A stretch of 64,000 nt of DNA, taken from assembly GCF_006210265.1 (NCBI RefSeq), contig NZ_VCNC01000001.1, positions 444,843 through 508,842 of the forward strand, in the 5' to 3' direction. The notes beneath the pieces were generated by a model. That model did no database searches, was not told the DNA's origin, and worked only from the letters and a program-made list of their open reading frames with translations. Source of the DNA: Desulfovibrio sp. UCD-KL4C. GTDB taxonomy: Bacteria; Desulfobacterota; Desulfovibrionia; Desulfovibrionales; Desulfovibrionaceae. This document shows positions 6,497 through 16,487 of this stretch, in pieces (the stretch's first letter is position 1; every line of letters begins with the position of its first letter). The translations under genes and the position numbers were made by a program.

Positions 6497-8089
6497 TTGA
6501 AGAAAGCGGAAGCAACGGCTTATGCTCGTGGTTTAATTCCTGAAAGAGAATTCAGCGCAGCTTATATGGATCTTAGAAATTTGAGAGGACTTTTGCAAAA
6601 GAGTCCTGATAGTGCTGATTATGAAATTATAAAAGCTGTATGGGATGTGATTGTAGAGCAGAGATATTCTGATCAGACCATGTCTCGTCTTCTTTATAGA
6701 GAATGTTCAAAAGCCTTAGCTGCGGTGGGAGCTTTCTGCACAGATTCCAAGCTTTCTTCAAAGGCTCTCAGTCTTCAGGTACAGGCAGCAAGTACATGTA
6801 CCGAACATGCCTCGATAGAGGCTTCCGGAGGACTTGGTGTTTTGCCGTTTGAGCTGGTCCTTCCTGATTCTCCTCCTAAATTGTCAGGCCATTCTCCATC
6901 TATTTCTTGGGATGAACTGCTGAAAGCCGGAAAAGTCACAAGTGAGCCTGTCTTTTCAGGGCGTAGTGCTGTAATGGAATCCGCAGGTGATAATCAAATT
7001 TTTGCGGTAAAAATTGCACGCAACGAAGAATCTCCCGAAGGGCTTCACCTTGAGGGAAAGTGGATGGAAAAGCTCTTTGCTGATGCCAAGCGCTGCTCCG
7101 TACGGTTTGACTGTCCGCGTCCATTTCCCGTTTCAGATCAAATGCTTTTCAAGATTACGGGACTGCCCGAAAATTGCCCAGAGAATCTGCACAAAGACGG
7201 CTATGCAATGGCTTATCATGCACACAGTGATTACTTTGCTTATCCGAACGATGATAGAGAAGGAAAGCGCACAGAACCACAGGATTTTTTGGAAATAATG
7301 TCTAGAAATTCATATATATTGGGCTGGCTTGCAGGAAGAGGCATTGTGCATGATGCGCCAATCCCGCTTTTTCATAACAGAGTGCAGGCCATGCGACGCA
7401 CAGATGAAGGGGTATACCAGTGGCATAGATTCGGAAGGTTAGATCGCTGGCTTGAGTCATGCCGATTCCCTAATTTCGGGCGTTCTGGACTGCGTGACTT
7501 TGAACATTTGCAGGTGATGAAACCTGGCACAGATAAGTTTTACAGAGCCATTGGCTCTCATTTCATGAGCATACTGTTGGTCATAGGAAGCTGGTTCAGA
7601 GCGCAGAATTCAGAACTGTGCGGACTTGATGAGAAGGATGAACCCATTGATGCCCGTTCGCTTTTTGATTCTGAATTTTTTGAGAATGCAGTGATGTCAT
7701 GTTTTACAGAATACTACAGAGGTTTTACGGGATTTGAATTTCAGCATGAAATCGATTTGCACATTTCCAAACTGGTAAAATGCATGATCGATCAAATGGG
7801 CGTCGACAATCATATGTTCGAGTTCATGCGGATAGTTGACCAGAATATTCTGGAAGATAGAGAATTCCGTAATTACCTGTTGAAATATGGAATGGCTCCT
7901 GAAAAAGTCGCAGAGCTTAAAAAAGGCGAAGCTGATATTCCGCTTGTAACAGGGCCGCATCTAGGAAATTTCAATGGGGTTATATCACTGCCCGAAATAA
8001 TAGAATGGTCCGCAATGGCGGCGGGGTGCTGCATTGCGGCTAAGTCTCTCGGTGAACGGTGGGTTGGGGCTAGGCTTGGGGTGGTGTAG
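6497..8089 (+). CDS. SidJ-related pseudokinase-like protein
   Basis: About 530 residues, no signal peptide or membrane segment. Numbering from GTG 6491, a kinase-like core is suggested by FAVKIARNEES (Lys174, like the beta-3 VAIK Lys), HLEGKWMEKLF (Glu188/193, possible helix-C Glu), GRGIVHDAPIPLFHNR (282-297, catalytic-loop position with His287, Asp288, Asn296) and LRDFEHL (Asp336, magnesium-loop position). The remote resemblance is to SidJ-type pseudokinases, whose Legionella prototype is a calmodulin-activated polyglutamylase; the name is recalled, not searched. Start choice: AAAGAGG directly abuts GTG 6491 but is 6 bases before TTG 6497, so TTG is preferred. The gene stands alone, convergent with pbpC. 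Confidence 0.6.
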   Translation: MKKAEATAYARGLIPEREFSAAYMDLRNLRGLLQKSPDSADYEIIKAVWDVIVEQRYSDQTMSRLLYRECSKALAAVGAFCTDSKLSSKALSLQVQAASTCTEHASIEASGGLGVLPFELVLPDSPPKLSGHSPSISWDELLKAGKVTSEPVFSGRSAVMESAGDNQIFAVKIARNEESPEGLHLEGKWMEKLFADAKRCSVRFDCPRPFPVSDQMLFKITGLPENCPENLHKDGYAMAYHAHSDYFAYPNDDREGKRTEPQDFLEIMSRNSYILGWLAGRGIVHDAPIPLFHNRVQAMRRTDEGVYQWHRFGRLDRWLESCRFPNFGRSGLRDFEHLQVMKPGTDKFYRAIGSHFMSILLVIGSWFRAQNSELCGLDEKDEPIDARSLFDSEFFENAVMSCFTEYYRGFTGFEFQHEIDLHISKLVKCMIDQMGVDNHMFEFMRIVDQNILEDREFRNYLLKYGMAPEKVAELKKGEADIPLVTGPHLGNFNGVISLPEIIEWSAMAAGCCIAAKSLGERWVGARLGVV

Positions 8090-8110
8090 CGGGGTTACTT
8101 CCCACCCCGC
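8089..8110. terminator. Hairpin spanning the convergent stop codons
   Basis: GCGGGGT (8089-8095) pairs with ACCCCGC (8104-8110). It covers the region between the pseudokinase stop and the pbpC stop. T-runs are poor on both sides, so termination is plausible but unproved. Confidence 0.4.
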
Positions 8111-10416
8111 ACTTCAAACATAATAGAATCCGTGCGCCCAAGTGAATCCGTTACGGATATCTTGTGTTTTCCTGCTTCAACTTCTGTGAAAAGTTTTTGA
8201 TTAAACTTGCCCTTATTAACCAATCTTCCGTCCAGAAACCAGTATAGTGTTCCGCTGTCTGCTTCTGCATCTGCTTTAAGCCCAATTTGCTGATACCTTA
8301 GCGGAGTATCTTTTCGCAATAAATAAGGTGTACTTGATGCCGGAGAGACTATTTTGGGAGCATTGCCTGCGGGGATAAGGTCGCAGTCTGGCGCAAGTGG
8401 CGGTATTATCGGCACTTCCATGTTATTTTCAGCGCGCCATCTGGCTAGTTGAGGTGGAAGCGTTTTGATAATTATTTTTTTCAGCTTTTTACGATCTAAA
8501 CATTCACCGGAAAGACGAAACCCACTCTTCGGATCTATGAAAATCTGTTTGCAATATTCACACGGTTTAAGATGTGTTTTGCCGGAAATGGTTTGTATAG
8601 TGATCCTTTCGTTGCAAAACGGACCGGGTAGTTGATGACTGTGAGCACAGACTTGAATTTCGGTTATTCCGGGGCCATCCGGTTTAGGCGGAAGTTTACC
8701 ACCGGGGGACGTGATACGTAGCAGATCAAAGAGTAGCGGCCCCGCGTGGGATGCTCCTGATATTCCTTTGCGTGGTCTTCCGTCTGGGTTTCCCACCCAT
8801 ACGCCAACTGCGTAATTTCCTGAAATTCCAATTGCCCACGCATCTCTGTGACCGAATGAAGTTCCTGTTTTCCACGCCGCTTCCGGCATGTCGCTGGTCA
8901 GCATCCAAGTATCGTTCATTTCCGGTCTTGATACTTTTGAAAGCATTTGCAGTGTAATCCATGATGCTTCAGGAGAAAATAATTGTGAGCTGATATCATT
9001 GGCAGAAGGCGTGATCTTGAATGGGCGATATTTCCCGCTGTCAGCTAGACTTGCATATAAATTTGTCAGTTCAGTAAGCTTTACTTCGCATCCGCCGAGG
9101 ACCAGCGGAAGACCATATTCCATGGGTTTTTTATCAAGAGTAGTCAGTCCACCTTTTCTTAGCAGGGTGATAAAATTACCTACACCCGTTTTGGCTAAGG
9201 TTTTAACCGCCGGAACATTTAGCGAACGAGCCAGAGCCTCACGCATCTCCACTTGTCCGGACCAAGTTCGATCATAATTTTCAGGTGAATACCCTGAAAA
9301 ATCTATCGGAATGTCATATAAATATGTCTCCGGAACCACTAATCCTTTATCCATTGCCAGTGCGTAAAGGAAAGGTTTTAAAGTCGAACCGGGAGAGCGT
9401 TTGATTTCTGCAAGATTAATCGCGCCGCCGTAATTTTTTTCAAAGAAATCTGCGGAACCTACCAGCGCACGTATTTCACGCGTGGGAATATGGATGATGA
9501 CGCAAGCGGCGTTGTCGATATCAGCGTTTCGTAAGCGGGTAACATATTCTTTAAGCCGCTCTTCGGCTGTCTGTTGCAGTTTGTAATCTAAAGTCGTTAC
9601 GACTTCAGGTGATAAACCGTTTCGTTCAATCACCATGCGTGAAAAGTGCGGAGCTTTAAGCGGGACAGGGAGTATTGCCGTTGGAAGCGGAACTTCTTTA
9701 TTGCGTGCGACTTCTTCAGTTGGAAAAACGCCTCGCTCTTCTAGTTGGTCCATTACATGATTACGCCCTAATTTTGACTGCTGCGGGTGTCTGAGCGGAT
9801 CATAGAAAGCAGGCCCGCGCGGTAAAGTTGTAAGCAGTGCTGATTCTGCAAGAGATAACGTAGAAGGATCATGTCCGAAATAAAAATGTGAAGCCGCCGC
9901 AACACCTTCAATATTTCCGCCGTACGGAACCATATTCAGATAAATTTCAAGTAATTCATCATTTGAATGATGAAGTTTAAGTTGCACTGCTCTAAAAGAT
10001 TCTTTGAACTTGGCGGAAAATGTACGAGGCTCAGGCGTTGCCATGCGAGCAATCTGCATTGGAATGGTTGATGCCCCAGAAACAACGCGGCCTGCAAACA
10101 GATTGGAGATAGCTGCACGTATAACTGATATTGGATTGATGCCCGGATGATATCTAAACCATCTGTCTTCCGAAGCTAAAAGTGAACGTATCAATATCGG
10201 GGAAACTTTTGATATGTCTGTGTGCATCCGCCGCGCTTTGTCTGCTGGCAAAAAAATACGGAGCGGTTTATGGTCACGATCATAAACAACAGTCGCAGTA
10301 TTGGGATGAAGTTTGTGTTCAGGAAATGGGAAAATCATATCCAAAGCAAAAAAGGCGACAAAGCAAAAAGCAATGCCGCCCAGAGTAATTAATAATTTTT
10401 TATTTCTATTCACCAA
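8095..10416 (-). CDS. pbpC: Penicillin-binding protein 1C
   Basis: 773 residues. One N-terminal membrane anchor (about 8-28), a GT51 glycosyltransferase domain (about 50-225) with EDRWFRYHPGI and GASTIPMQIARM, a transpeptidase domain (about 290-570) with Ser344-Thr-Leu-Lys347, the SLN triad ARSLN and KTG in AWKTGTSFGHRDAW, and a C-terminal BiPBP_C domain (about 680-770). It polymerises and may cross-link peptidoglycan in the periplasm. The preceding gene encodes an alpha-2-macroglobulin and overlaps it by 11 bases, the classic pbpC-yfhM pairing. The encoded linker near 590-640 contains paired Cys motifs (CAHSHQLPGPFC and CEYCKQIF) typical of long PBP1C proteins. Confidence 0.95.
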   Translation of the reverse strand: MVNRNKKLLITLGGIAFCFVAFFALDMIFPFPEHKLHPNTATVVYDRDHKPLRIFLPADKARRMHTDISKVSPILIRSLLASEDRWFRYHPGINPISVIRAAISNLFAGRVVSGASTIPMQIARMATPEPRTFSAKFKESFRAVQLKLHHSNDELLEIYLNMVPYGGNIEGVAAASHFYFGHDPSTLSLAESALLTTLPRGPAFYDPLRHPQQSKLGRNHVMDQLEERGVFPTEEVARNKEVPLPTAILPVPLKAPHFSRMVIERNGLSPEVVTTLDYKLQQTAEERLKEYVTRLRNADIDNAACVIIHIPTREIRALVGSADFFEKNYGGAINLAEIKRSPGSTLKPFLYALAMDKGLVVPETYLYDIPIDFSGYSPENYDRTWSGQVEMREALARSLNVPAVKTLAKTGVGNFITLLRKGGLTTLDKKPMEYGLPLVLGGCEVKLTELTNLYASLADSGKYRPFKITPSANDISSQLFSPEASWITLQMLSKVSRPEMNDTWMLTSDMPEAAWKTGTSFGHRDAWAIGISGNYAVGVWVGNPDGRPRKGISGASHAGPLLFDLLRITSPGGKLPPKPDGPGITEIQVCAHSHQLPGPFCNERITIQTISGKTHLKPCEYCKQIFIDPKSGFRLSGECLDRKKLKKIIIKTLPPQLARWRAENNMEVPIIPPLAPDCDLIPAGNAPKIVSPASSTPYLLRKDTPLRYQQIGLKADAEADSGTLYWFLDGRLVNKGKFNQKLFTEVEAGKHKISVTDSLGRTDSIMFEVRGGK

Positions 10417-13400
10417 TTACCATCTTCCCTATATCTGTAGCTCCTGCCACCTCAGGATTATACATTGCCTCAGCTTGTGCCGGAGGAATTTTAAACTCTC
10501 CTCTGGTAACGGCACGCAGCAGAACCACTTGTTCGACTTTACCCTCTTTAGGAATATCGGTGAAGATTAGAACTCTGTCATCCCTTATGTCGACATGATC
10601 TGGGCTTACGTTCCCTCTTTCTAACCAAGGCAGATCTTCGCTTGTGGCAAGCTTGGTGTTTTCCGGTTCAAGTCCTGATGGCAATAAACATTGAATCACA
10701 GCATTAGGAACTTCATTACCCGTGCCCGAAACAACAGTTCTCATTGCAACAAGTTGTCCCTGCTTAATTTTTTCCGGATTTAAAGGTTCGCCTTCGCGGG
10801 TAAGGAACTCACGCTTAATTGTCAGCCCGTTGGAGAACGGTTTCCAGTTGGCGATTAAAGGTACTGCTCGTGAATTTATAGTCCACACTGCGGTTCCTGA
10901 TGTCGGAGCAGAATCAAGCTCAACTGAAAGCGGAGTATCACCGTGTACCGTTACAACGGTGGTAGAGTTATTGCCGAACTTCGCGAGTTCTTTTCCGTTG
11001 CTTATAATCCGTCCCGCAGGAATCGGCTCGGTCTTTGTCTGTCCGAAGAAAGAACCAAGTGCCATAAATCCTAGAGCGTTATCCTGTGTTACATCTTTTC
11101 CATTATCTGCCATAAGGTTTGACAATTTCTGAATCATTTTAGGAATGGAATCATCTGTTTTGTCTGATCCCATACGAACAAGAGTTTCAAGTGCCAGATC
11201 ACGTATTTCGGAACTGAAGACATTGTCTTTGTCAGTCTTAGAAATAGGAGCAGGTCTAGTAGATAAAAGCTGCATGTATGCTTTCATATCACCTGTTGCG
11301 GCGAAAGCTCCTCCGAGCAGAGTGAGTGACAGCTCGTCAAGCTTGGTGATTTTTTGTTCACGTAAGTAGTTCATGGGACCGTGCATTGGCTTGCCACATT
11401 TTGCCAAAACGTAGAGGGCATAGCTTGCTAACCTGTATGAGCCTTTATCACTTAGTTCTCCAGCAAGGTTAGAAACGTAACCCATAGCTGAGTTTAACAG
11501 CAGTGTATCGACCTGATAACCGGAAATTCCAGCTTCGTAGAGAAAGTGGAGTGCGTAAACAGAAGTCCATTTATCGGTTTTGCGTCCGTTCGGCCATAAC
11601 GAGAACCCACCGTCTCCGCTCTGCATCATGGAAAGTTTGCTCAGTGCGGACTGAACCATATATTGTGGTGAGTTTTTATCAAAACTTTCAGGTGAAAGTT
11701 CACGTGCAAGTTCTGGGAATTTCAGTAGTGGGAAAGCTCCTGATATTACCTGCTCTGTACATCCATAAGGATATTTCAAGAGGTAATCGAGTTTTCCTGC
11801 CATGCGGATCATGGGCTGATTGCCGATGGTCAGCGTCCTGCTGATAGTTGAATTCATCATTCCTGATAATTTTGAAGGGAATGATGTTTCTTTGTCTTTT
11901 AGGAATCCGGACTCACTGCTACGCGTTGCAGGCAGGGCCGGACGAATATTCATATCAATTGTTGCCACTGCATTTTCTTTGTTGCCTTTTGCTGTGAAGG
12001 TAAAGGTGGATTCACCTATATCTTTACCTGTCTGAGCCTTAAAGAATGTGGTTGTTTGTCTGCCCTTAGCAATGGCTAATGATTTAAGGTTCATATTTGT
12101 CTGGAAAGCTCCGGTTGATTTAACCGCTACGGAAAATTTTCCGTCAGTCGGAGTATCGTTACGGACACTTACAGGAATTTCAAAGCTTTCTTCAGGGGCA
12201 AGGAAGCGGGGTAGAGTAGGTGTTACCATCAGCGGAGAGCGGACGGTCATCAAAGTTGATGATGAGCCGAATTTTTTGCCATCGCTAACAACAGCCATAA
12301 TTCTCAAAGCTCCGTTAAATTCAGGTATTTTCACATCAAATGAAGCGTTTCCATTCTGGTCTGCTGTGATTAAACCTGACCAGAACGTAACGGGCTTAAC
12401 TCGTCTTATAGAGCCGCTGCCTGCGAACTGTTTCATCATGGTCAGCGCTTCACCACCACCGGCAGGAGCCTTATTGATAGGTCCGGCATCAGGCATGAGC
12501 ATGCCGAAAGTATCCGCCCATCTCACGCCAAGTGCTCTTTTGGCGTAAAAATAGGTAAACGGATTAGGTGTCTTTTGCCCTGAAAGTCTTAGTATTCCCT
12601 CGTCTACAGCCGCAATTGTCAGTTTTGCACCGGGGTGTGTTTTCACTTTGAATGTGACTGTTTTTTCCGGACGTGTTGTTTCAGGAGAAGTTATTGCTAC
12701 AGGAAGTTTATTGGACTGTCTGTTTACGAATATAGGAACAGCTCCTACAGCGCGGGCGGAGGCCCCAGGTTCAAGATCTTTTACAGATCTGATCAGTGTT
12801 GCTGTTACATAAGCATTAGGGCTTAATTCTTTCTGAACAGGAACGGAAATGGTTGCCGTATTTCCTGTTATCGTAAGTGTTTTCATCCAGCGCACAGAGC
12901 GGTCTTCAACCGTTATAAGCATATGACCAGAGAAAGGAGTGCGGAGCTGGAACTTAGCCATTTCTCCGGCCTTATAATCACCGCTTCTAGTCGGGATTAT
13001 ATCCAATCTGGAAGGATTTTTAAGTGCCCATGGAGAATAACCCCATCCACCGCAGAAGAAATCTGCCTGCGCGGAAACTCCTGATTTAGGATCACTTAAT
13101 ATCACGCGATAGCTTCCGAATTGAACAGGTGTTACTTTGAATGAACCTTGAGATTTTGAAGGTGTTATTTTGCGTGTCTCAATCAGTTCAGGGTCGCGTT
13201 CGGTTACATATCTGAAACCGCCTGAAGCCGTTGTGCGTATAATTGTCTGCCAGCGGTCTCGGTATAAGGTCATGATCAGTTTAGGAGCCACTGTCTTTTC
13301 ACCTTCTGGAGTAAGGGTCACGTAATCGAGTTTGACCTCTTCGTTCTCCTGATACCCTTGCTTGGTGAGTGTTTTCAGACCGGGATAGAACTTAGAGATA

Positions 13401-15805
13401 TTTACGGGTTCGATCTTTGTCGCTGTAACTCCGCGACCGCCTGTTTCACTGATTCTTGCAGTCAGTCTGGCTTGCAATGCTGAGTCAGATTTAATTTTTG
13501 CAGGGATAAGAACAGAGAATGAATGCTTGCCTGCTTCATCCAGCTTATCATCCGTAACCAATATTTCTAACGGTTTAAATGAACTTGAATCCGTATTAAA
13601 GCGGAATTGCTTATAGCCTTGAGGTCTGAATTCACAAGGTTCAAGAGAGACTCTTGCCTTTACAGGCAGATTTTCAGCTGGAGGTCCGAAAAGATACCTG
13701 CCGTCAACTTCAAAATCTAAATTTTCTCCCGGAGAAGTAATTTTGGATGTGATTATTTCCGCAGCGATTCTATCCGGCATAAAGTCTTCGACTGAGTAAC
13801 GATAGTTCCCGATGTTCTCGTTGCCTGCCAGAATATTGATAGAGAAGTGTCCTGTTGGTGAATAATCGGGAATTTCTCGTTTGAATTGAACCATACCCTG
13901 ACTGTCGGTAATGGTTGTTTTGCGGAAAAGTTCTCTGCCGCGCTGATCTAGGTAGACCAGAACCACTGGCATTTTGTTTGATGGAGAAAGTTTTTCATTT
14001 CTGATAATTGCAACGCCTTTGACTGTTTCACCGGGACGGTAGAGATCTCTTTCTCCGTATGAAAAGGATGTGAACCCTTTTTGAGAAAGTCGTTGTCCGG
14101 CGACATCAAGACCTGCCATGTCGGTTGCAAAACGGTTTAATAGAAGAAATGTCATGTCATTTTTGTGAGTAACAATAACCATGTAAGGTCTTCCAACATC
14201 ACGGCGGAAATCTTTTTTCTTGATAACGAGCATTCCGCGATTACTGGTCTTTCCACTTGCCATGATCTGATTCCGGTCACTAATAACCTGAACTTTTGCA
14301 TCCATGACGGGCTTGAGGGTTGAAACCGAAGAAACCCAGAACAGTGATTCATCTTCGCCCTGTTTAGCTACAAGTCCCAGATTAGTAATCATTACCCAAC
14401 GCTGAGCTTTTTCGCCTTGGCGGGGAACTCCTGCGCAGACTCTGTATAAACCTTTTCCACCTTTAGCTATAAAACTTTGTAGCGATAGCGGGGTTACAGT
14501 TTCTTTGTTTTTTTTGCCCTTGGTCGTGACTTTGCCTGAGAAAATTTTATTCCCGAGTGCCGGGGATATTCCACTGCCGTAGGTACTTGAATCAAAGGCC
14601 ATATATCCATAATGAGTAAAGAGTGAGAACAGATTGTTTGGGAAAACTCGGTCAACTTCTACATTAACATGGTCTGTGTTGATGGTCTTAATCCCTAAAG
14701 TTTTATATCCGGTTTCGGATAGGAACATTCCACTTGTAGTGAAATCAGCAAAGGGAGTGATGTCCGGAAGATTAATTTTTGCAACGAGTTCTTTTTCAAG
14801 CACTGCGCCGTCTGCGGCGGTAAGTCCTTTTTTTAGGGTAAGTTCATATTTTTTGCCCGGTAAAAAGGAGCCGGACAGGATGAGGTTGTTTCCGGACGTA
14901 GAAGCTGAGAAAGGCACATCGGGTTTGATTGAGATCATTGCCAGTCCTTGCACAGGTAAAACAGGACTTGAGAACCCCAGTTTAATGCTTGAACCTGAAA
15001 TTGAGCTTGATCCTGTATATCCTTCGTATTTCAGAACTGGATTAAAACGTATTTCAATTGTTTTCTCATAGTCTTTGCCAAGTACCATGCTGTTTTTACT
15101 ATCAGGCATGTCTTTAGCTATTTTCAGAGTGTATGTTTTTTTATCAGTGGTCTTTTCAATAGGAGAACTTACAAAACTCTGTGTGTAATCGTCATAATTA
15201 CTGTCAAGGCTGACAGGAATATCTTTACCGTCTGGGGTTGTGAGTGAAATGTTTTTAAGGGTCTTCTCAGCACTTACATAGTTACTGAAAGAAAAGCTTC
15301 CCGCTATTCTAATCTGCCTGCCCGGTCCTTCAACTGGTTCAGTCCATAAGTTGATTTCATTCACTGTGAAACTTCCTGTCTGGACAGAAAAAGATGTTTC
15401 ACCTGCGAGGGTTAGTCCGTGCGGGAGGAAATTTTCCGGCTCCATTTTTATGGTGAACCTTGTGTCCTGAGCAAATGATGGCTCAGCCGTAAATTTAAGA
15501 CCGTAAGGATTAATCCATCTCCATTCACCTTTAACTTCCGGAGTTATTTGCGCCGGAGGAGTTGTGAGCGGAGGGGAGGCTTCTTGAGGTCCGACTGGCT
15601 TATCAAAAGCAATGAGCAGCTCCGAGTAGCCCTGACTGTCGAGGCTAACATCCGTAACGGCTGCTCCGGCTCCATCCGCTCTGCGCTGCGAAACTGATTC
15701 ATATTTGTTTTTAAGCAGGGCGGATGCTTGCATGATGCAAAGCATAAGCAACATTCCGATGATGATATTTTTCTTATCTCTGAAAGGTGAAGGTCCTCTG
15801 TCCAT
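10406..15805 (-). CDS. Bacterial alpha-2-macroglobulin (YfhM-like)
   Basis: About 1799 residues. A membrane anchor (about 13-30) leads into macroglobulin-like domains (MG1 to MG10), a central A2M segment with TVRSPLMVTPTLPRFL, and a thioester domain with CTEQ at about Cys1349; the CxEQ motif forms the reactive thioester. Bacterial A2M traps proteases in the periplasm and is encoded with PBP1C, as here (11-base overlap). Unlike E. coli YfhM it shows no lipobox, so it is anchored by its N-terminal helix. The start at 15805 is chosen because AAGGATT lies 6 bases upstream; an ATG at 15823 would add six residues but has no ribosome site. Confidence 0.94.
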   Translation of the reverse strand: MDRGPSPFRDKKNIIIGMLLMLCIMQASALLKNKYESVSQRRADGAGAAVTDVSLDSQGYSELLIAFDKPVGPQEASPPLTTPPAQITPEVKGEWRWINPYGLKFTAEPSFAQDTRFTIKMEPENFLPHGLTLAGETSFSVQTGSFTVNEINLWTEPVEGPGRQIRIAGSFSFSNYVSAEKTLKNISLTTPDGKDIPVSLDSNYDDYTQSFVSSPIEKTTDKKTYTLKIAKDMPDSKNSMVLGKDYEKTIEIRFNPVLKYEGYTGSSSISGSSIKLGFSSPVLPVQGLAMISIKPDVPFSASTSGNNLILSGSFLPGKKYELTLKKGLTAADGAVLEKELVAKINLPDITPFADFTTSGMFLSETGYKTLGIKTINTDHVNVEVDRVFPNNLFSLFTHYGYMAFDSSTYGSGISPALGNKIFSGKVTTKGKKNKETVTPLSLQSFIAKGGKGLYRVCAGVPRQGEKAQRWVMITNLGLVAKQGEDESLFWVSSVSTLKPVMDAKVQVISDRNQIMASGKTSNRGMLVIKKKDFRRDVGRPYMVIVTHKNDMTFLLLNRFATDMAGLDVAGQRLSQKGFTSFSYGERDLYRPGETVKGVAIIRNEKLSPSNKMPVVLVYLDQRGRELFRKTTITDSQGMVQFKREIPDYSPTGHFSINILAGNENIGNYRYSVEDFMPDRIAAEIITSKITSPGENLDFEVDGRYLFGPPAENLPVKARVSLEPCEFRPQGYKQFRFNTDSSSFKPLEILVTDDKLDEAGKHSFSVLIPAKIKSDSALQARLTARISETGGRGVTATKIEPVNISKFYPGLKTLTKQGYQENEEVKLDYVTLTPEGEKTVAPKLIMTLYRDRWQTIIRTTASGGFRYVTERDPELIETRKITPSKSQGSFKVTPVQFGSYRVILSDPKSGVSAQADFFCGGWGYSPWALKNPSRLDIIPTRSGDYKAGEMAKFQLRTPFSGHMLITVEDRSVRWMKTLTITGNTATISVPVQKELSPNAYVTATLIRSVKDLEPGASARAVGAVPIFVNRQSNKLPVAITSPETTRPEKTVTFKVKTHPGAKLTIAAVDEGILRLSGQKTPNPFTYFYAKRALGVRWADTFGMLMPDAGPINKAPAGGGEALTMMKQFAGSGSIRRVKPVTFWSGLITADQNGNASFDVKIPEFNGALRIMAVVSDGKKFGSSSTLMTVRSPLMVTPTLPRFLAPEESFEIPVSVRNDTPTDGKFSVAVKSTGAFQTNMNLKSLAIAKGRQTTTFFKAQTGKDIGESTFTFTAKGNKENAVATIDMNIRPALPATRSSESGFLKDKETSFPSKLSGMMNSTISRTLTIGNQPMIRMAGKLDYLLKYPYGCTEQVISGAFPLLKFPELARELSPESFDKNSPQYMVQSALSKLSMMQSGDGGFSLWPNGRKTDKWTSVYALHFLYEAGISGYQVDTLLLNSAMGYVSNLAGELSDKGSYRLASYALYVLAKCGKPMHGPMNYLREQKITKLDELSLTLLGGAFAATGDMKAYMQLLSTRPAPISKTDKDNVFSSEIRDLALETLVRMGSDKTDDSIPKMIQKLSNLMADNGKDVTQDNALGFMALGSFFGQTKTEPIPAGRIISNGKELAKFGNNSTTVVTVHGDTPLSVELDSAPTSGTAVWTINSRAVPLIANWKPFSNGLTIKREFLTREGEPLNPEKIKQGQLVAMRTVVSGTGNEVPNAVIQCLLPSGLEPENTKLATSEDLPWLERGNVSPDHVDIRDDRVLIFTDIPKEGKVEQVVLLRAVTRGEFKIPPAQAEAMYNPEVAGATDIGKMVIGE

Positions 15806-15819
15806 TTTGGTAATCCTTA

Positions 15820-16005
15820 TCATATATAGCGTTTATTCATTAATGTCGTGGTAACAGGATTATTCTGCCATTTTTTTTCTATATAGTCATCGTAAGATGT
15901 CGCTTTGCTAATTAAGCAGGGGTGATCAATATCGATGAAATTAAGATGTTGGCTTGCGAATTTGTCTAAAAACACGGTATGGTGTAATAAGATGACTGTA
16001 TTCAT
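15820..16005 (-). CDS. Possible small unknown protein upstream of the macroglobulin gene
   Basis: 61 residues beginning MNTVILLHHTVFLDKF and ending NPVTTTLMNKRYI. The stop overlaps the first ATG of the macroglobulin gene. No Shine-Dalgarno is visible before its ATG and no family is recognised. It may be a short translated leader or chance reading frame; confidence is low. Confidence 0.18.
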   Translation of the reverse strand: MNTVILLHHTVFLDKFASQHLNFIDIDHPCLISKATSYDDYIEKKWQNNPVTTTLMNKRYI

Positions 16006-16061
16006 TTTATAATTACGGCATTCTTATTAATTAAATGTAAAACTTTCGGAGGGTTAAAGTC

Positions 16062-16469
16062 ATGGAAAAGCATAATATTGCAATTGTAGGATTGGGACGT
16101 GTAGGGACAGTTTTTTTAGAAAAAGTTTTAAGCAATGACAGCGTGTTTGTAATAAAAAGTGTGTGTGAATTGGCAGATACTTCCGGTAAAAAAATGGCAT
16201 TTGATCACGGAGTTCCGGTTGGTTGCATTGAAGACATCATTAAGTTTGGCGTGGACATAGATGTCGTTTTTGATTTTACAGGAGATGAAAAGGTTGCGGA
16301 ACTTTTACGCCGCAAGCTGCAAGAATCTGGAAATAACTATACTCAGGTTGCTCAGAAAAGAATCGCGCGGCTGATCTGGTCGCTTATTGCTGAGGATGAT
16401 TACTTGCCGGAAGTAAATTGTACAAAATCTCAGTCTTATGCAGACATACTTTTGTCACAGCAAAAGTAA
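16062..16469 (+). CDS. Minimal Rossmann-fold NAD(P)-binding protein
   Basis: 135 residues. The N-terminus has a dinucleotide-binding motif GLGRVG (residues 10-15), followed by alternating beta-alpha units and VDVVFDFTGDEKV near 68-80, as in the NAD(P)-binding half of dihydrodipicolinate reductase, homoserine dehydrogenase or Gfo/Idh proteins. There is no catalytic half; the chain ends in a helical, basic tail (VAQKRIARLIWSL, then a polar end). Shine-Dalgarno GGAGGG lies 8 bases before the ATG, so the gene is expressed as a separate unit. It is divergent from the macroglobulin gene and convergent with the sensor kinase. A cofactor-sensing role is a guess. Confidence 0.65.
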   Translation: MEKHNIAIVGLGRVGTVFLEKVLSNDSVFVIKSVCELADTSGKKMAFDHGVPVGCIEDIIKFGVDIDVVFDFTGDEKVAELLRRKLQESGNNYTQVAQKRIARLIWSLIAEDDYLPEVNCTKSQSYADILLSQQK

Positions 16470-16487
16470 GATTGCCCTAGTTTATCC

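Noticed and set aside
8057-8083. G-rich tract at the end of the pseudokinase gene as a possible quadruplex
   Set aside because: It encodes the regular C-terminal residues WVGARLG, with only short, uneven G-runs.
10722-15071. Many long plus-strand frames opposite the macroglobulin gene
   Set aside because: They are antisense to a clearly coding gene with domain motifs throughout.
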